Below the pieces are notes generated by a model that saw only the letters and a list, made by a program, of their open reading frames with translations, searched no databases and was not told the origin of the DNA. 64,000 nucleotides of DNA from Bacillota bacterium. GTDB lineage: Bacteria; Bacillota; Clostridia; Ch29. Where the stretch lies: contig JABVCK010000029.1 in NCBI GenBank assembly GCA_013540605.1, positions 1 to 64,000 of the forward strand. Reading direction: 5' to 3'. Made by a program: the position numbers and the translations under genes. Position 1 is the first letter of the stretch, and each line of letters opens with the position of its first letter. Of this stretch, positions 27,459 through 36,206 are shown piece after piece.

Positions 27459-27863
27459 ATGAAAAGAAAAACAAATACCGTCCGCCAGGCAATGGCGGAC
27501 AAAGCAAGGGAGCGCATGATTACCCGGCATGATGGAAGAACTACTTATCAAACGACAGCGGAGGAGGCAAGAAAACGAATGATTGCCAGGCATGACGGAA
27601 CCGCAGCCGAGGACACACAAAAGGCGATTGCTGATTCTATGAGGACCGTTACAGATGAGGAATACCGCGCCGCTATTGAAGGGCAGGACATAGAAACAAC
27701 GCTTGATGAGATGTTCAGACGCGCCTATAAGGACATATACGGCGGGAGCAGAGCGCAAGAGAAACCTGCAAGACAACAGCAGCGGACCGCAGACGAGGCC
27801 ATGGCAGCCATGATAGAGCGCATGAGCGGGAATTGCCCGGACAGGATACCAGGCAGTAAATAA
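27459..27863 (+). CDS. hypothetical protein with internal RHDG repeats
   Basis: 134 residues starting MKRKTNTVRQAMADKAR (ATG 27459, after GGGGAATA). Two similar segments, ARERMITRHDGR and ARKRMIARHDGT, lie about 25 residues apart, and a third more diverged copy (AAMIERMSGN) is near the end. The protein is basic and probably helical, and could bind nucleic acid, but nothing proves it. It is co-directional with the accessory block. Confidence 0.55.
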   Translation: MKRKTNTVRQAMADKARERMITRHDGRTTYQTTAEEARKRMIARHDGTAAEDTQKAIADSMRTVTDEEYRAAIEGQDIETTLDEMFRRAYKDIYGGSRAQEKPARQQQRTADEAMAAMIERMSGNCPDRIPGSK

Positions 27864-27872
27864 TATTCCGCG

Positions 27873-27894
27873 CAAATGTCACACCATAAAAAAG
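27873..27894 (+). repeat. 22-bp direct repeat, left copy
   Basis: The 22 bases from CAAATGTCACACC onward, ending in AAAAAAG, are identical to 30296-30317. The copies bracket four genes (27910-30282). Confidence 0.8.
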
Positions 27895-27909
27895 AGAGGA
27901 GAAAGGACC

Positions 27910-28188
27910 ATGAACAACGAGACCAATAAAACTTTTAAAGCGGCTTTTGCCGCTCTTGATGCGATGGAAAACGCAAAGGATTTACAATGGATTATGCCAG
28001 GCTTTGACCGTGCTTTTTTTGAGCTGGATATTACCGGAGATGCCGAGACAAAAGAAAAGATGATAGCTCAATTCAGTGCTTCATTTAACGAAGCCGTAAA
28101 GAGGATTGGCCGCGAGGCAATAAAAAAAGCCATTCAAGAAAACGAGGCTTTGACGATAGCCGGAATTTTGCAAACGCTGAACGACTAA
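27910..28188 (+). CDS. hypothetical protein
   Basis: 92 residues, mainly helical and acidic at the N-terminus, beginning MNNETNKTFKAAFAALDAM. GGAGAAAGG precedes ATG 27910. I recognise no family. It is flanked by the left 22-bp repeat and a phage-type sigma factor in the same direction, so it probably belongs to the same accessory operon. Confidence 0.55.
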   Translation: MNNETNKTFKAAFAALDAMENAKDLQWIMPGFDRAFFELDITGDAETKEKMIAQFSASFNEAVKRIGREAIKKAIQENEALTIAGILQTLND

Positions 28189-28272
28189 ACAAAAAGCAGG
28201 AGCCCCGAGCCCCCCGCCTGCTAAACATTATCAATTTATAAATATTATACCGTGAGGCGGGAGGGGTTGCAA

Positions 28273-29067
28273 GTGACAAATGAGGAATTGGCTTTGCTTA
28301 TACAAAGCGGATGCCGGGAGTACGTACCGCAGTTATGGACCCAGGTTAAACGCTTTGTTTTCATGAAGGCGGGACAATTTGAAAAGTATTTGCACGGATG
28401 CGCCGCCAATGTTGACGACCTTATACAATCCGGATATTTTGCCATGATAGAGGCAGTAAAATACTATAGTCCCGCCAAGGGTATAAAGTTTTTGTCTTAC
28501 CTTGACAATACCTTAAAAAAGGCTTTTTATGAGGTTGCCGGGATACAGAGCAGCCGCAGAGATGCCACTTATTCAGCGGTTAGCTTGGATGAGCCTATAG
28601 GGCCGGATGATAACGACATAAGGAGAATTGACCTCATAGAGGATACCGCCGCACAAGCCCCGTTTTATGAGTTTATGGAGCGGGATTCTCTTAACGAGGC
28701 AAGGAAAGCCATAGAAACAGCACTGGAGAGGGTAAACGAGCAAGCCCGGCAGCTTATATACTTAATCTACTATGAAGGGAAAAGCCTAACGGAAGCGGCA
28801 AGCATAGCGGGATATTCTTCACGGCAGGCAGCGGAGCAGGCGCATTATAACGCCTTGCGAAAAATCCAGAACAGCAGCGCAGCGGATAGACTTAAAACCG
28901 TTTTAAGTGACTTAGGCGAATTTGATTTATATTCTGAGGCATTAAAGGGAACCGGACTAAAGCCTTTCCGGGAACATTGGGAGAGCTCAACCGAAAGAAC
29001 AAGCATAAAGCATATGGCATATGAAAGGAGAAAAGCCCATGACAACCAACTTAACGAAAGGATATGA
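28273..29067 (+). CDS. phage-type RNA polymerase sigma-70 family factor
   Basis: 264 residues. GTG 28273 is the start, preceded by GGGAGGGG. A region 2-like segment is seen (VDDLIQSGYFAMIEAVKYY and KGIKFLSYLDNTLKKAFYEV), and a region 4 HTH follows at EGKSLTEAASIAGYSSRQAA. This layout is typical of sigma factors coded by prophages and conjugative elements of Clostridia, which turn on late or element-specific genes. It differs from SigI and the housekeeping factor. It overlaps the following HTH gene by 29 bases, indicating tight coupling. Confidence 0.75.
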   Translation: MTNEELALLIQSGCREYVPQLWTQVKRFVFMKAGQFEKYLHGCAANVDDLIQSGYFAMIEAVKYYSPAKGIKFLSYLDNTLKKAFYEVAGIQSSRRDATYSAVSLDEPIGPDDNDIRRIDLIEDTAAQAPFYEFMERDSLNEARKAIETALERVNEQARQLIYLIYYEGKSLTEAASIAGYSSRQAAEQAHYNALRKIQNSSAADRLKTVLSDLGEFDLYSEALKGTGLKPFREHWESSTERTSIKHMAYERRKAHDNQLNERI

Positions 29068-29350
29068 AATTCGTTTTCAGAGCCTTAAAAAGCTTATGGC
29101 CGACTATCACACAAACGAACAAGCAAAAAGGATAATTGACAAGGCATTAAAGATTTATAATTCTCTTTACCCTGATTCCGTGCCTTACAACACATTCATG
29201 AAATTTTATATTGAGCGGTCCGGCGTTTCCGTTCGCCAGATTTCCGAAGAATGCAATATTAATTCCCGGACGGTATATAAGCATATTGACAAAGTACTGC
29301 ATGACCTGATGCCCATTGTTTACGGCGTGGACGGTATTTTATTTGAATGA
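29039..29350 (+). CDS. small helix-turn-helix protein
   Basis: 103 residues. ATG 29039 follows AGGAGAAAAG inside the end of the sigma gene. The segment SGVSVRQISEECNINSRTVYKHIDKVL reads as a helix-turn-helix (described here by its key words RQISEECNINSRTVYKHI). It is similar in size to ArpU-like or other phage late regulators. It probably works with the adjacent sigma factor. Confidence 0.65.
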   Translation: MTTNLTKGYEIRFQSLKKLMADYHTNEQAKRIIDKALKIYNSLYPDSVPYNTFMKFYIERSGVSVRQISEECNINSRTVYKHIDKVLHDLMPIVYGVDGILFE

Positions 29351-29460
29351 CGCATTTAAAGCCTTTTTAGGCGTTATTATATGCTTAGGTTATATAACTG
29401 CTGCCCATGTCAAATAAAACGATGCCAGACGGCTATAAATTGATTTAAAGAGGTGAAAAG

Positions 29461-30282
29461 ATGCCCAAAATTAGCATTATTATTCCAGTTTACAATGTAG
29501 CTCCATATCTTAGGGAATGTTTAGATAGTATCCAGGAGCAGACATTTAAAGATTTTGAGGCAATTCTCATTGATGACGGCAGCACGGACGGCAGCGGGAA
29601 AATATGCGACTGGTACGCCAGCAAATACAAGCGTTTTAAAGTTATACATAAAAGTAACGGCGGCGTTTCCTCTGCCCGTAACATGGGATTAGATATAGCC
29701 CAGGGGGAATATATAGGATTCATTGACCCGGACGATTTTATAAGCCATAATTTTTATGAAATGTTATTTGATTCAATAGAGCGTAATAGTGCGGATATCT
29801 CAATAAGCGGTTTTAAGCTTGTAGACCAGCACGGGAAACTTGTACAATTTCCGGAATTCTTTCAAACTACAATAAAAGGAAAGCTTGAAGGTACTGAAAT
29901 TATGAGAGCTTATGCAAGGGGGGAAATTATTATGGCCGGCCTTGTAGATAAATTATATAAAAAATCCTGCTTTGATAATGTTCGAATGCCGGAGGGTATT
30001 TCTTTACTTGAAGATGGGGCAATAATGCCGCTTGTTCTATCTCATGCAAAAACGTTAGTAGAGGAACCAAGAGCGATTTATTATTATCGTCGGAGGCCTA
30101 ACAGCTTAACAAGTTCCAGTGTAGACATAAAGAGAATGGCCGAGCTCATAAAGGCAACAAATATGATGACAGACAGGATAATAAAGAATTGTCCCGAAGC
30201 AAGCAAAGACGCAAGTAAATTAAATTTGTTTTATAAGACAGCGGGTATTATAATGCTCTTTTCCAGTATCAAAAGGGAATAA
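29461..30282 (+). CDS. glycosyltransferase family 2 protein
   Basis: 273 residues. GT-A fold enzyme with ISIIIPVYNVAPYLRECLDS at the N-terminus, the nucleotide site LIDDGSTDGS, the metal-binding segment GFIDPDDF (DxD-like) and LLEDGAIMP. GT2 enzymes add sugars from UDP- or dTDP-sugars to polysaccharide or lipid acceptors. At 273 residues it lacks the C-terminal extension found in many capsule transferases and has no membrane helix, so it is either soluble or shortened. AGAGGTGAAAAG precedes ATG 29461. Its place in a phage-like block suggests a cargo (surface-modifying) gene. Confidence 0.85.
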   Translation: MPKISIIIPVYNVAPYLRECLDSIQEQTFKDFEAILIDDGSTDGSGKICDWYASKYKRFKVIHKSNGGVSSARNMGLDIAQGEYIGFIDPDDFISHNFYEMLFDSIERNSADISISGFKLVDQHGKLVQFPEFFQTTIKGKLEGTEIMRAYARGEIIMAGLVDKLYKKSCFDNVRMPEGISLLEDGAIMPLVLSHAKTLVEEPRAIYYYRRRPNSLTSSSVDIKRMAELIKATNMMTDRIIKNCPEASKDASKLNLFYKTAGIIMLFSSIKRE

Positions 30283-30295
30283 TAAAGCTGCTTTT

Positions 30296-30317
30296 CAAAT
30301 GTCACACCATAAAAAAG
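30296..30317 (+). repeat. 22-bp direct repeat, right copy
   Basis: Identical to 27873-27894. It lies 14 bases beyond the glycosyltransferase stop and runs into a terminator hairpin. Confidence 0.8.
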
Positions 30318-30350
30318 GGCGGTCCTACAAAAGAGGGCCGCTTTTTACTT
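30317..30350 (+). terminator. rho-independent terminator
   Basis: GCGGTCC pairs with GGGCCGC around an A-rich loop, followed by TTTTTA. It ends the accessory operon. Confidence 0.7.
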
Positions 30351-30543
30351 ACTCTTTTGACAAGAAAAATTGTAATTTGCGTAAGTTGGATTGTAAAATA
30401 GGTAACTTCAATTTACATCATAAAAGCCACAGGATAGAATGAGATTAACGGGAGCCCGTCGGCACAGGGGGAAAGATGCCGCCTCTTTTATATAGATTGT
30501 TCTTTGAAAATTCAATTATGGTAAGGTAAAAGGGGGCAGTAAA

Positions 30544-30753
30544 ATGGCAAAGATTGTTAATCTTTGTACAGTTAAGACATCAGAAAGGCGCAGCGAAGAA
30601 TACAAAGTGTCTCCAGATGCACTTTTGACCGTTCTTAAGAGGATTAAGGATACTGACCCGCACGGATACAAGAACATCATTAAGGCGGTTTGTATCTATG
30701 GAGACATTCCTATACAACATCTTATAAAGATGAGCAGGGAGGCGGCGCGATGA
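30544..30753 (+). CDS. hypothetical small protein
   Basis: 69 residues, MAKIVNLCTVKTSERRSEEY at the N-terminus, mostly helical, no known motif. GGGGGCAG lies before ATG 30544. Its stop overlaps the start of the next gene (ATGA), so the two form a pair. The 190 bases before it hold a terminator and AT-rich sequence without a recognisable gene. Confidence 0.5.
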   Translation: MAKIVNLCTVKTSERRSEEYKVSPDALLTVLKRIKDTDPHGYKNIIKAVCIYGDIPIQHLIKMSREAAR

Positions 30754-31052
30754 TAAGAGCTATTGATTACGCAAAGGTTGAGACGCTTTATCCGTTTCTT
30801 GCTAAACGGATTGACGAAAGTAAATTTCAAGACGCAAAAATCATAAGCATTTACCAAGACATGAAATATTCATGCCTTTGGATAGACCTGCAAGGGCCGA
30901 ATATAGGTTATGCAGGTTGGGCCGTTGCAAAAGTACAGATGACCCCAAATTGCAAGAAACCTGCAATGCTTTTGGAATTTGAGGAAGTGGACGGACCGTC
31001 TATCATGTGTCATGATATGGGAATTCATTATTTGCCCTTCAAATCGATTTAA
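30750..31052 (+). CDS. hypothetical protein
   Basis: 100 residues from ATG 30750, with GGGAGGCGG seven bases upstream; a reading from 30690 lacks a ribosome site. It starts MIRAIDYAKVETLYPFLAKR and has a beta-rich C-terminus with aromatic residues. No family is recognised. It is translationally coupled to the 69-residue protein before it. Confidence 0.5.
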   Translation: MIRAIDYAKVETLYPFLAKRIDESKFQDAKIISIYQDMKYSCLWIDLQGPNIGYAGWAVAKVQMTPNCKKPAMLLEFEEVDGPSIMCHDMGIHYLPFKSI

Positions 31053-31109
31053 GACCGCCAAGCAGCGTTTTATTTTGCACTGACGATATTTAATACCTGT
31101 TCAAGAAAA

Positions 31110-31134
31110 AATAGGCCGTATATGGCCTTTTTTT
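31110..31134 (+). terminator. rho-independent terminator
   Basis: AGGCC-GTATAT-GGCCT followed by TTTTTTG, between the small hypothetical pair and the toxin-antitoxin operon. Confidence 0.8.
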
Positions 31135-31184
31135 GTTTAATAAAAAATGAATGTCAAATTGGTAATAAGTGTATAGCTCTTTTC

Positions 31185-31213
31185 TTGACAGCATATCAAT
31201 ATTTCGATAAAAT
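31185..31213 (+). promoter_or_regulatory. sigma-A promoter of the toxin-antitoxin operon
   Basis: TTGACA at 31185-31190 and TAAAAT at 31208-31213 with a 17-base spacer, 30 bases before the antitoxin start. Confidence 0.75.
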
Positions 31214-31243
31214 TTGAATATAATAAATGTGGAGGTGGATAAA

Positions 31244-31507
31244 ATGCCGATTATTAGGCCAAGCTCAGACTTAAGAAACAACTACAATGAGATTTCGGAG
31301 TTTTGCCATAAATACAATGAACCAGTATATATCACGAAGAATGGTACAGGAGACCTTGCGGTTATGAGTATTGAAACATATGAAATGCTTGTGGGAAAAT
31401 TTGAGTTATATGCTATGCTTGAAAAGGGATTGGACGATGTTAAACATGGGCGCGTAAAACCTGTGCATGAAGTATTTGCAAGGATAGAAAGCAGGCTAAA
31501 GAAATGA
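31244..31507 (+). CDS. type II antitoxin, Phd/YefM family
   Basis: 87 residues starting MPIIRPSSDLRNNYNEISEF (ATG 31244 after GGAGGTGG). The segment EPVYITKNGTGDLAVMSIETYEML, here noted by its core VYITKNGTGDLAVMS, is the Phd/YefM DNA-binding fold; the C-terminal helix would wrap the toxin. It overlaps the toxin gene by four bases (ATGATGA) and is read first, as usual for such pairs. It probably represses its own promoter at 31185. Confidence 0.9.
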   Translation: MPIIRPSSDLRNNYNEISEFCHKYNEPVYITKNGTGDLAVMSIETYEMLVGKFELYAMLEKGLDDVKHGRVKPVHEVFARIESRLKK

Positions 31508-31818
31508 TGAAGTATAATTTAGTTATTGCAGAAGCTGCCGAAGCGGACCTTAATGGAATTGCGGACTATATTTCATATGAGCTGAAAGAGCCAAATACGG
31601 CTTTAAAGCAGCTTGCAAAAATACAAGAGGCTATGGCGACTTTGGAAGAACTACCGGAGCGTCATAGCCTTGTCCAAGATAAATACCTGGCAGCGAAAGG
31701 AATAAGGAAGCTGCCGACAGATAATTACCTTATATTTTATACCGTAAACAAAAGCACAAATACGGTTAATATTGTCCGTGTTCTGCACGGTAGGCGTGAT
31801 TGGGAAAGCATATTATAG
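31504..31818 (+). CDS. type II toxin, RelE/ParE family
   Basis: 104 residues with the RelE/ParE pattern: AEADLNGIADYISYEL, LEELPERHSLV, IRKLPTDNYLIFYTVN and the C-terminal VRVLHGRRDWESIL. ParE-like members poison gyrase and RelE-like members cut mRNA; the sequence alone does not decide between them. It is coupled to the Phd/YefM antitoxin. As the last gene before tgt it marks the right side of the accessory block. Confidence 0.9.
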   Translation: MMKYNLVIAEAAEADLNGIADYISYELKEPNTALKQLAKIQEAMATLEELPERHSLVQDKYLAAKGIRKLPTDNYLIFYTVNKSTNTVNIVRVLHGRRDWESIL

Positions 31819-31920
31819 TCCATATCCTGCTTCCCGTGAGCATGGGGGATGCGATGCTGGTTATCTGACAGCAGGTAAATATTCGGAAAGGATTTGGAAA
31901 TACTTATACTACTGGATTGA

Positions 31921-33054
<1,134 letters not shown>

Positions 33055-33143
33055 GATATACATAAAAAAGTACGCTTTCTTATAAAATAAAAAATGTCGC
33101 AGATAAGAGGATTTCATGGGTTTTTGGAGAATATTAAAAGGGT

Positions 33144-33177
33144 AAAACCAGATAAAATCAGATAAAACCAGATAAAG
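33144..33177 (+). repeat. 10-bp tandem repeat before yajC
   Basis: AAAACCAGAT, AAAATCAGAT, AAAACCAGAT and a partial fourth copy run into the yajC ribosome site. This may be slippage; no hairpin is formed. Confidence 0.6.
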
Positions 33178-33188
33178 GAGGAGTGTTG

Positions 33189-33461
33189 GTGCAGCAGTTT
33201 ATTCAGTCGTTCGGTTTGCCTCTGATACTAATACTTGTTTTCTATTTCCTTCTGATAGCTCCCCAGAGAAAAAAGGAGAAAAAGATTAAGGAAATGAGGG
33301 CGAACCTGAGAGAAGGGGATGAAGTTGTTACTATCGGGGGAGTAATGGGCAAGATAGTATCGATTAAGGAAGATGTCATTACAGTAGAAGTGGGTTCCGA
33401 CAAAGTTAAGCTTAAGTTTGCCCGGTGGGCTATCGGTAGTGTTTCCAATAAAAAGGACTGA
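33189..33461 (+). CDS. yajC: preprotein translocase accessory subunit YajC
   Basis: 90 residues. GTG 33189 is five bases after GGAGGAG; two earlier in-frame starts overlap that site. A single N-terminal membrane helix (FGLPLILILVFYFLLIAPQ) is followed by the conserved basic KEKKIKEMRANLREGDEVVT and GGVMGKIV segments. YajC binds SecDF in the membrane. secD and secF lie 3 kb downstream with scfAB and a carbonic anhydrase between. Confidence 0.93.
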   Translation: MQQFIQSFGLPLILILVFYFLLIAPQRKKEKKIKEMRANLREGDEVVTIGGVMGKIVSIKEDVITVEVGSDKVKLKFARWAIGSVSNKKD

Positions 33462-33462
33462 T

Positions 33463-33491
33463 AAAAAAGAGCATCAATGCTCTTTTTTATT
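33463..33491 (+). terminator. rho-independent terminator
   Basis: AAAAAAGAGCAT pairs with ATGCTCTTTTTT right after the yajC stop. Confidence 0.85.
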
Positions 33492-33552
33492 TGTAATAAA
33501 AATCAGCAGCGAGCATAAGTTTGCAATAAGAAAAATAATTGGAGGGATTATA

Positions 33553-33942
33553 ATGAAGGATAGCCGTGGCGACAACAGGCTGAGAGTATCGATAATGCTG
33601 AAATCAGTTATGGTAGGCTATATTTTTTCATTGGCTAGCTTTTTAATACTTGCACTGCTGGTTACGTTTACAAGCCTTTCGGAAAACGTCGTGCCAACGA
33701 TAACTCAAGTGGTTGTTATTATTGGAATTGCAATAACAGGGGCTTACTCAGCCATGAAATCGGGCAGCAAAGGTTGGCTGTATGGTATAATAAGCGGGAT
33801 ATTATACATAATTGTGCTCATAGCAATCAGTTGGATTGCCATAGATGGTTTCGCGTTTGACAAATATGTGTTGGCCAAACTGGCACTTGGAATAGTTGCC
33901 GGTGCAATAGGAGGAATGATTGGAATTAATTTGGTCAGATAG
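33553..33942 (+). CDS. TIGR04086 family membrane protein
   Basis: 129 residues from ATG 33553 (GGAGGGATT upstream); the longer reading from 33418 overlaps yajC without a ribosome site. Four membrane helices are evident, with the glycine-rich IAITGAYSAMKSGSKGWLYG in the middle and GIVAGAIGGMIGINL at the end. The family sits between yajC and the SCIFF genes in many Clostridia. Its function is unknown. Confidence 0.85.
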   Translation: MKDSRGDNRLRVSIMLKSVMVGYIFSLASFLILALLVTFTSLSENVVPTITQVVVIIGIAITGAYSAMKSGSKGWLYGIISGILYIIVLIAISWIAIDGFAFDKYVLAKLALGIVAGAIGGMIGINLVR

Positions 33943-33953
33943 CGCAAATTACT

Positions 33954-33981
33954 TTTACTAATGCGGTTATTATGCTATAAT
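33954..33981 (+). promoter_or_regulatory. probable sigma-A promoter of scfA
   Basis: TATAAT at 33976-33981 with a weak -35 TTTACT at 33954-33959 (16-base spacer), 36 bases before the scfA start. Confidence 0.55.
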
Positions 33982-34016
33982 CTTATAGGAAATACATAGG
34001 ATTAGGAGGATAAGTC

Positions 34017-34157
34017 ATGAAACATATAAAAACAATAAACGGTTCCAGCCTGTCAAAATCAGTTGAAAAGGGTGGATGCGGAGAATGCCAGTCTTCCTGC
34101 CAGTCTGCCTGTAAAACATCTTGTACCGTCGCTAATCAGGAATGCGAAAACAAATAG
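34017..34157 (+). CDS. scfA: SCIFF peptide (six cysteines in forty-five residues), RiPP precursor
   Basis: 46 residues with a leader MKHIKTINGSSLSKSVEKG and a C-terminal core holding all six cysteines (GGCGECQSSC, QSACKTSC, NQEC). Number and spacing match the SCIFF family, which is nearly universal in Clostridia. The maturase ScfB installs thioether bonds between Cys and neighbouring residues (Thr is the known acceptor). The final biological role is still open. AGGAGGATAAG precedes ATG 34017. A hairpin separates it from scfB, which would give more peptide than enzyme. Confidence 0.95.
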   Translation: MKHIKTINGSSLSKSVEKGGCGECQSSCQSACKTSCTVANQECENK

Positions 34158-34162
34158 TTTTT

Positions 34163-34187
34163 AAAAGCAGCTATGCTGCTTTTTTGT
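34163..34187 (+). terminator. terminator/attenuator between scfA and scfB
   Basis: AAAAGCAGC-TAT-GCTGCTTTTTTG directly after the peptide gene and 24 bases before scfB. No separate promoter is visible for scfB, so read-through is expected. Confidence 0.85.
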
Positions 34188-34210
34188 TTGAAAGGTGAAG
34201 GTGAGGTACT

Positions 34211-35596
34211 ATGAAACTTATACATAAGTTTATCAAGAACGGCGTGCCAATTGTATTGGATGTTAACAGCGGCTCGGTTCATGTTGTGGACATGCTGGTC
34301 TATGAAATACTTGACTGGTATCCGGAACTGAAGGCCGGAGATATTGAGCTGAAGCTTGAGAATAAATATTCAAGGGAGAAAATCCGGGAAGCCCTGGAAG
34401 AAATCAAACATCTTGAAAGCATAGGCCAGCTGTTTTCAGAAGATATATACGACGGCCTGACAGCTTCCAGGTTCGGAAAAAATGTGATCAAGGCTCTTTG
34501 CCTTCATGTAGCCCACGACTGCAATATAAGATGCGAATACTGCTTTGCATCCCAGGGTGATTTCAACAGCGGCAGACTGCTCATGGACGTGGAAGTGGCC
34601 AGGAAAGCTGTGGATTTCCTGATCAAGCATTCCGGTAAAAGGAAGAACATCGAAATTGATTTTTTCGGCGGAGAACCCCTTCTCAACTTCACTGTCGTTA
34701 AGGAGACGGTTGATTATGGGAATAGGATGGCGTCGGACGCAGGGAAAAATTTGAAGTTCACAATAACGACAAACGCTGTTTTGCTGAATGAGAAAATTAT
34801 CGACTATATAAATAAAAATATGTCCAATGTAGTGTTAAGTCTGGATGGAAATAGGGAAACTAACGATAGGATGAGGCATTTTGATGATGGCAGCGGCACC
34901 TACGACATCGTATCGGAAAATATTAAAAGCTTCATTGCCGAGCGAGGGGAAAAGAGCTATTATGTCAGGGGCACATTTACCAGATACAACGCAGATTTCA
35001 GTAAAGATGTGCTTCACCTGGCCGACATGGGATGCAAAAGCCTTTCGGTGGAACCGGTTGTCAGCGAAAAGGATAAAAGCTATGCCATCCGCGAAGAAGA
35101 TTTAGCGAATATCCTGAGCGAATATGATATTCTATTTAGCGAATGCATGGAAAGAATGGGTACGGATAGGGAATTTGACTTCTATCATTTCAAAATAAAC
35201 CTTGACCAGGGTCCCTGCGCGGTCAAACGGCTTACGGGCTGCGGTGCCGGATACCAGTATCTTGCGGTAACGCCGGAAGGTGACCTGTACCCATGCCACC
35301 AGTTTGTCGGGGACTCAAGGTTTATCATAGGAAATGTTTTCGACGGCATAATTAATGCTGAAATTCCGGAAACGTTCAAAGCTGCGCACGTGTATAACAA
35401 ACCCGGGTGCAGGAATTGCTGGGCGAAATTCTACTGCAGCGGCGGATGTCACGCTAATTCATATAAACTGACGGGAGATATTAATTCGTGTTATGAAGTC
35501 GGCTGTGAAATGGAAAAGAAACGGCTGGAGTGTGCGATAGCGCTGCAGGTTATAAAAAAACTTAAGGAGGAAAAAAATGATCAGGAAGTATCTTGA
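34211..35596 (+). CDS. scfB: radical SAM thioether maturase of SCIFF
   Basis: 461 residues. The N-terminal 90 residues form the precursor-binding (RRE-like) part. The radical SAM cluster motif is CNIRCEYC with Cys104, Cys108 and Cys111. The SPASM/auxiliary cluster region has CAVKRLTGCGAG, DLYPCHQFVGD, GCRNCWAKFYCSGGCHANS and later cysteines. This is the standard SCIFF maturase (family TIGR03974). GAAGGTGAGG precedes ATG 34211. The stop lies 20 bases inside the following gene. Confidence 0.96.
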   Translation: MKLIHKFIKNGVPIVLDVNSGSVHVVDMLVYEILDWYPELKAGDIELKLENKYSREKIREALEEIKHLESIGQLFSEDIYDGLTASRFGKNVIKALCLHVAHDCNIRCEYCFASQGDFNSGRLLMDVEVARKAVDFLIKHSGKRKNIEIDFFGGEPLLNFTVVKETVDYGNRMASDAGKNLKFTITTNAVLLNEKIIDYINKNMSNVVLSLDGNRETNDRMRHFDDGSGTYDIVSENIKSFIAERGEKSYYVRGTFTRYNADFSKDVLHLADMGCKSLSVEPVVSEKDKSYAIREEDLANILSEYDILFSECMERMGTDREFDFYHFKINLDQGPCAVKRLTGCGAGYQYLAVTPEGDLYPCHQFVGDSRFIIGNVFDGIINAEIPETFKAAHVYNKPGCRNCWAKFYCSGGCHANSYKLTGDINSCYEVGCEMEKKRLECAIALQVIKKLKEEKNDQEVS

Positions 35597-36086
35597 TAAA
35601 GAACCTGTCATTCATCCCACCGCATTCATTGCGGAGAGCGCCGATGTTATAGGAGAAGTTGAGATAGGTGAGCGCTCAAGCGTGTGGTATTCTACCGTTA
35701 TCCGGGGTGATGTAGACAGGATCGTGTTCGGGAATTTTACCAATATTCAGGACGGCAGTGTCGTTCATAGCAGTACCGGGCTTCCCACTATATTAGGCGA
35801 CTATGTATCCGTTGGACATGGCGTTATATTACATGGCTGCGTTATCGGTAACAATTGTTTGATCGGCATGGGGGCAATAATACTTGACGGAGTGGAAATA
35901 GGGGACAATGTCATTGTGGGAGCAGGTTCGCTGGTTACGCAGGGCAAAAAAATACCGTCCAATTCGCTGGTGCTGGGTGCGCCCGCCAAGGTGGTCCGGG
36001 AGCTTTCGGAAAGAGAGATCAACTCAATAAGGGAAACATCGGAACATTATTCGGACAAGATTGACGATTATAAAAATAGTCTGTAA
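35577..36086 (+). CDS. gamma carbonic anhydrase family protein
   Basis: 169 residues of left-handed beta-helix with hexapeptide repeats (GERSSVWYSTVIRGDVDRI, GNNCLIGMGAIILDG). The metal-site histidines are in QDGSVVHSS and GHGVILHGC. The C-terminal helix carries SEREINSIRETSEHY. Many such proteins of the YrdA/CaiE/PaaY type bind zinc but have unproven activity. AAGGAGGAAAAAA precedes ATG 35577, inside the end of scfB, so the pair is translationally coupled. Confidence 0.93.
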   Translation: MIRKYLDKEPVIHPTAFIAESADVIGEVEIGERSSVWYSTVIRGDVDRIVFGNFTNIQDGSVVHSSTGLPTILGDYVSVGHGVILHGCVIGNNCLIGMGAIILDGVEIGDNVIVGAGSLVTQGKKIPSNSLVLGAPAKVVRELSEREINSIRETSEHYSDKIDDYKNSL

Positions 36087-36206
36087 TAGAATTATTTGCT
36101 TATGTAATATCTACTAATATACTGTCGATTGATTGACTGGTCTTTACAGCAGTAATATAATATAATAGTTATTATGAACTGGAGATAAGAGGGGGAAGAA
36201 ACGGCG

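Noticed and set aside
30357-30420. TTGACA at 30357 considered as a promoter for the small gene at 30544
   Set aside because: No acceptable -10 box lies 16-18 bases downstream.
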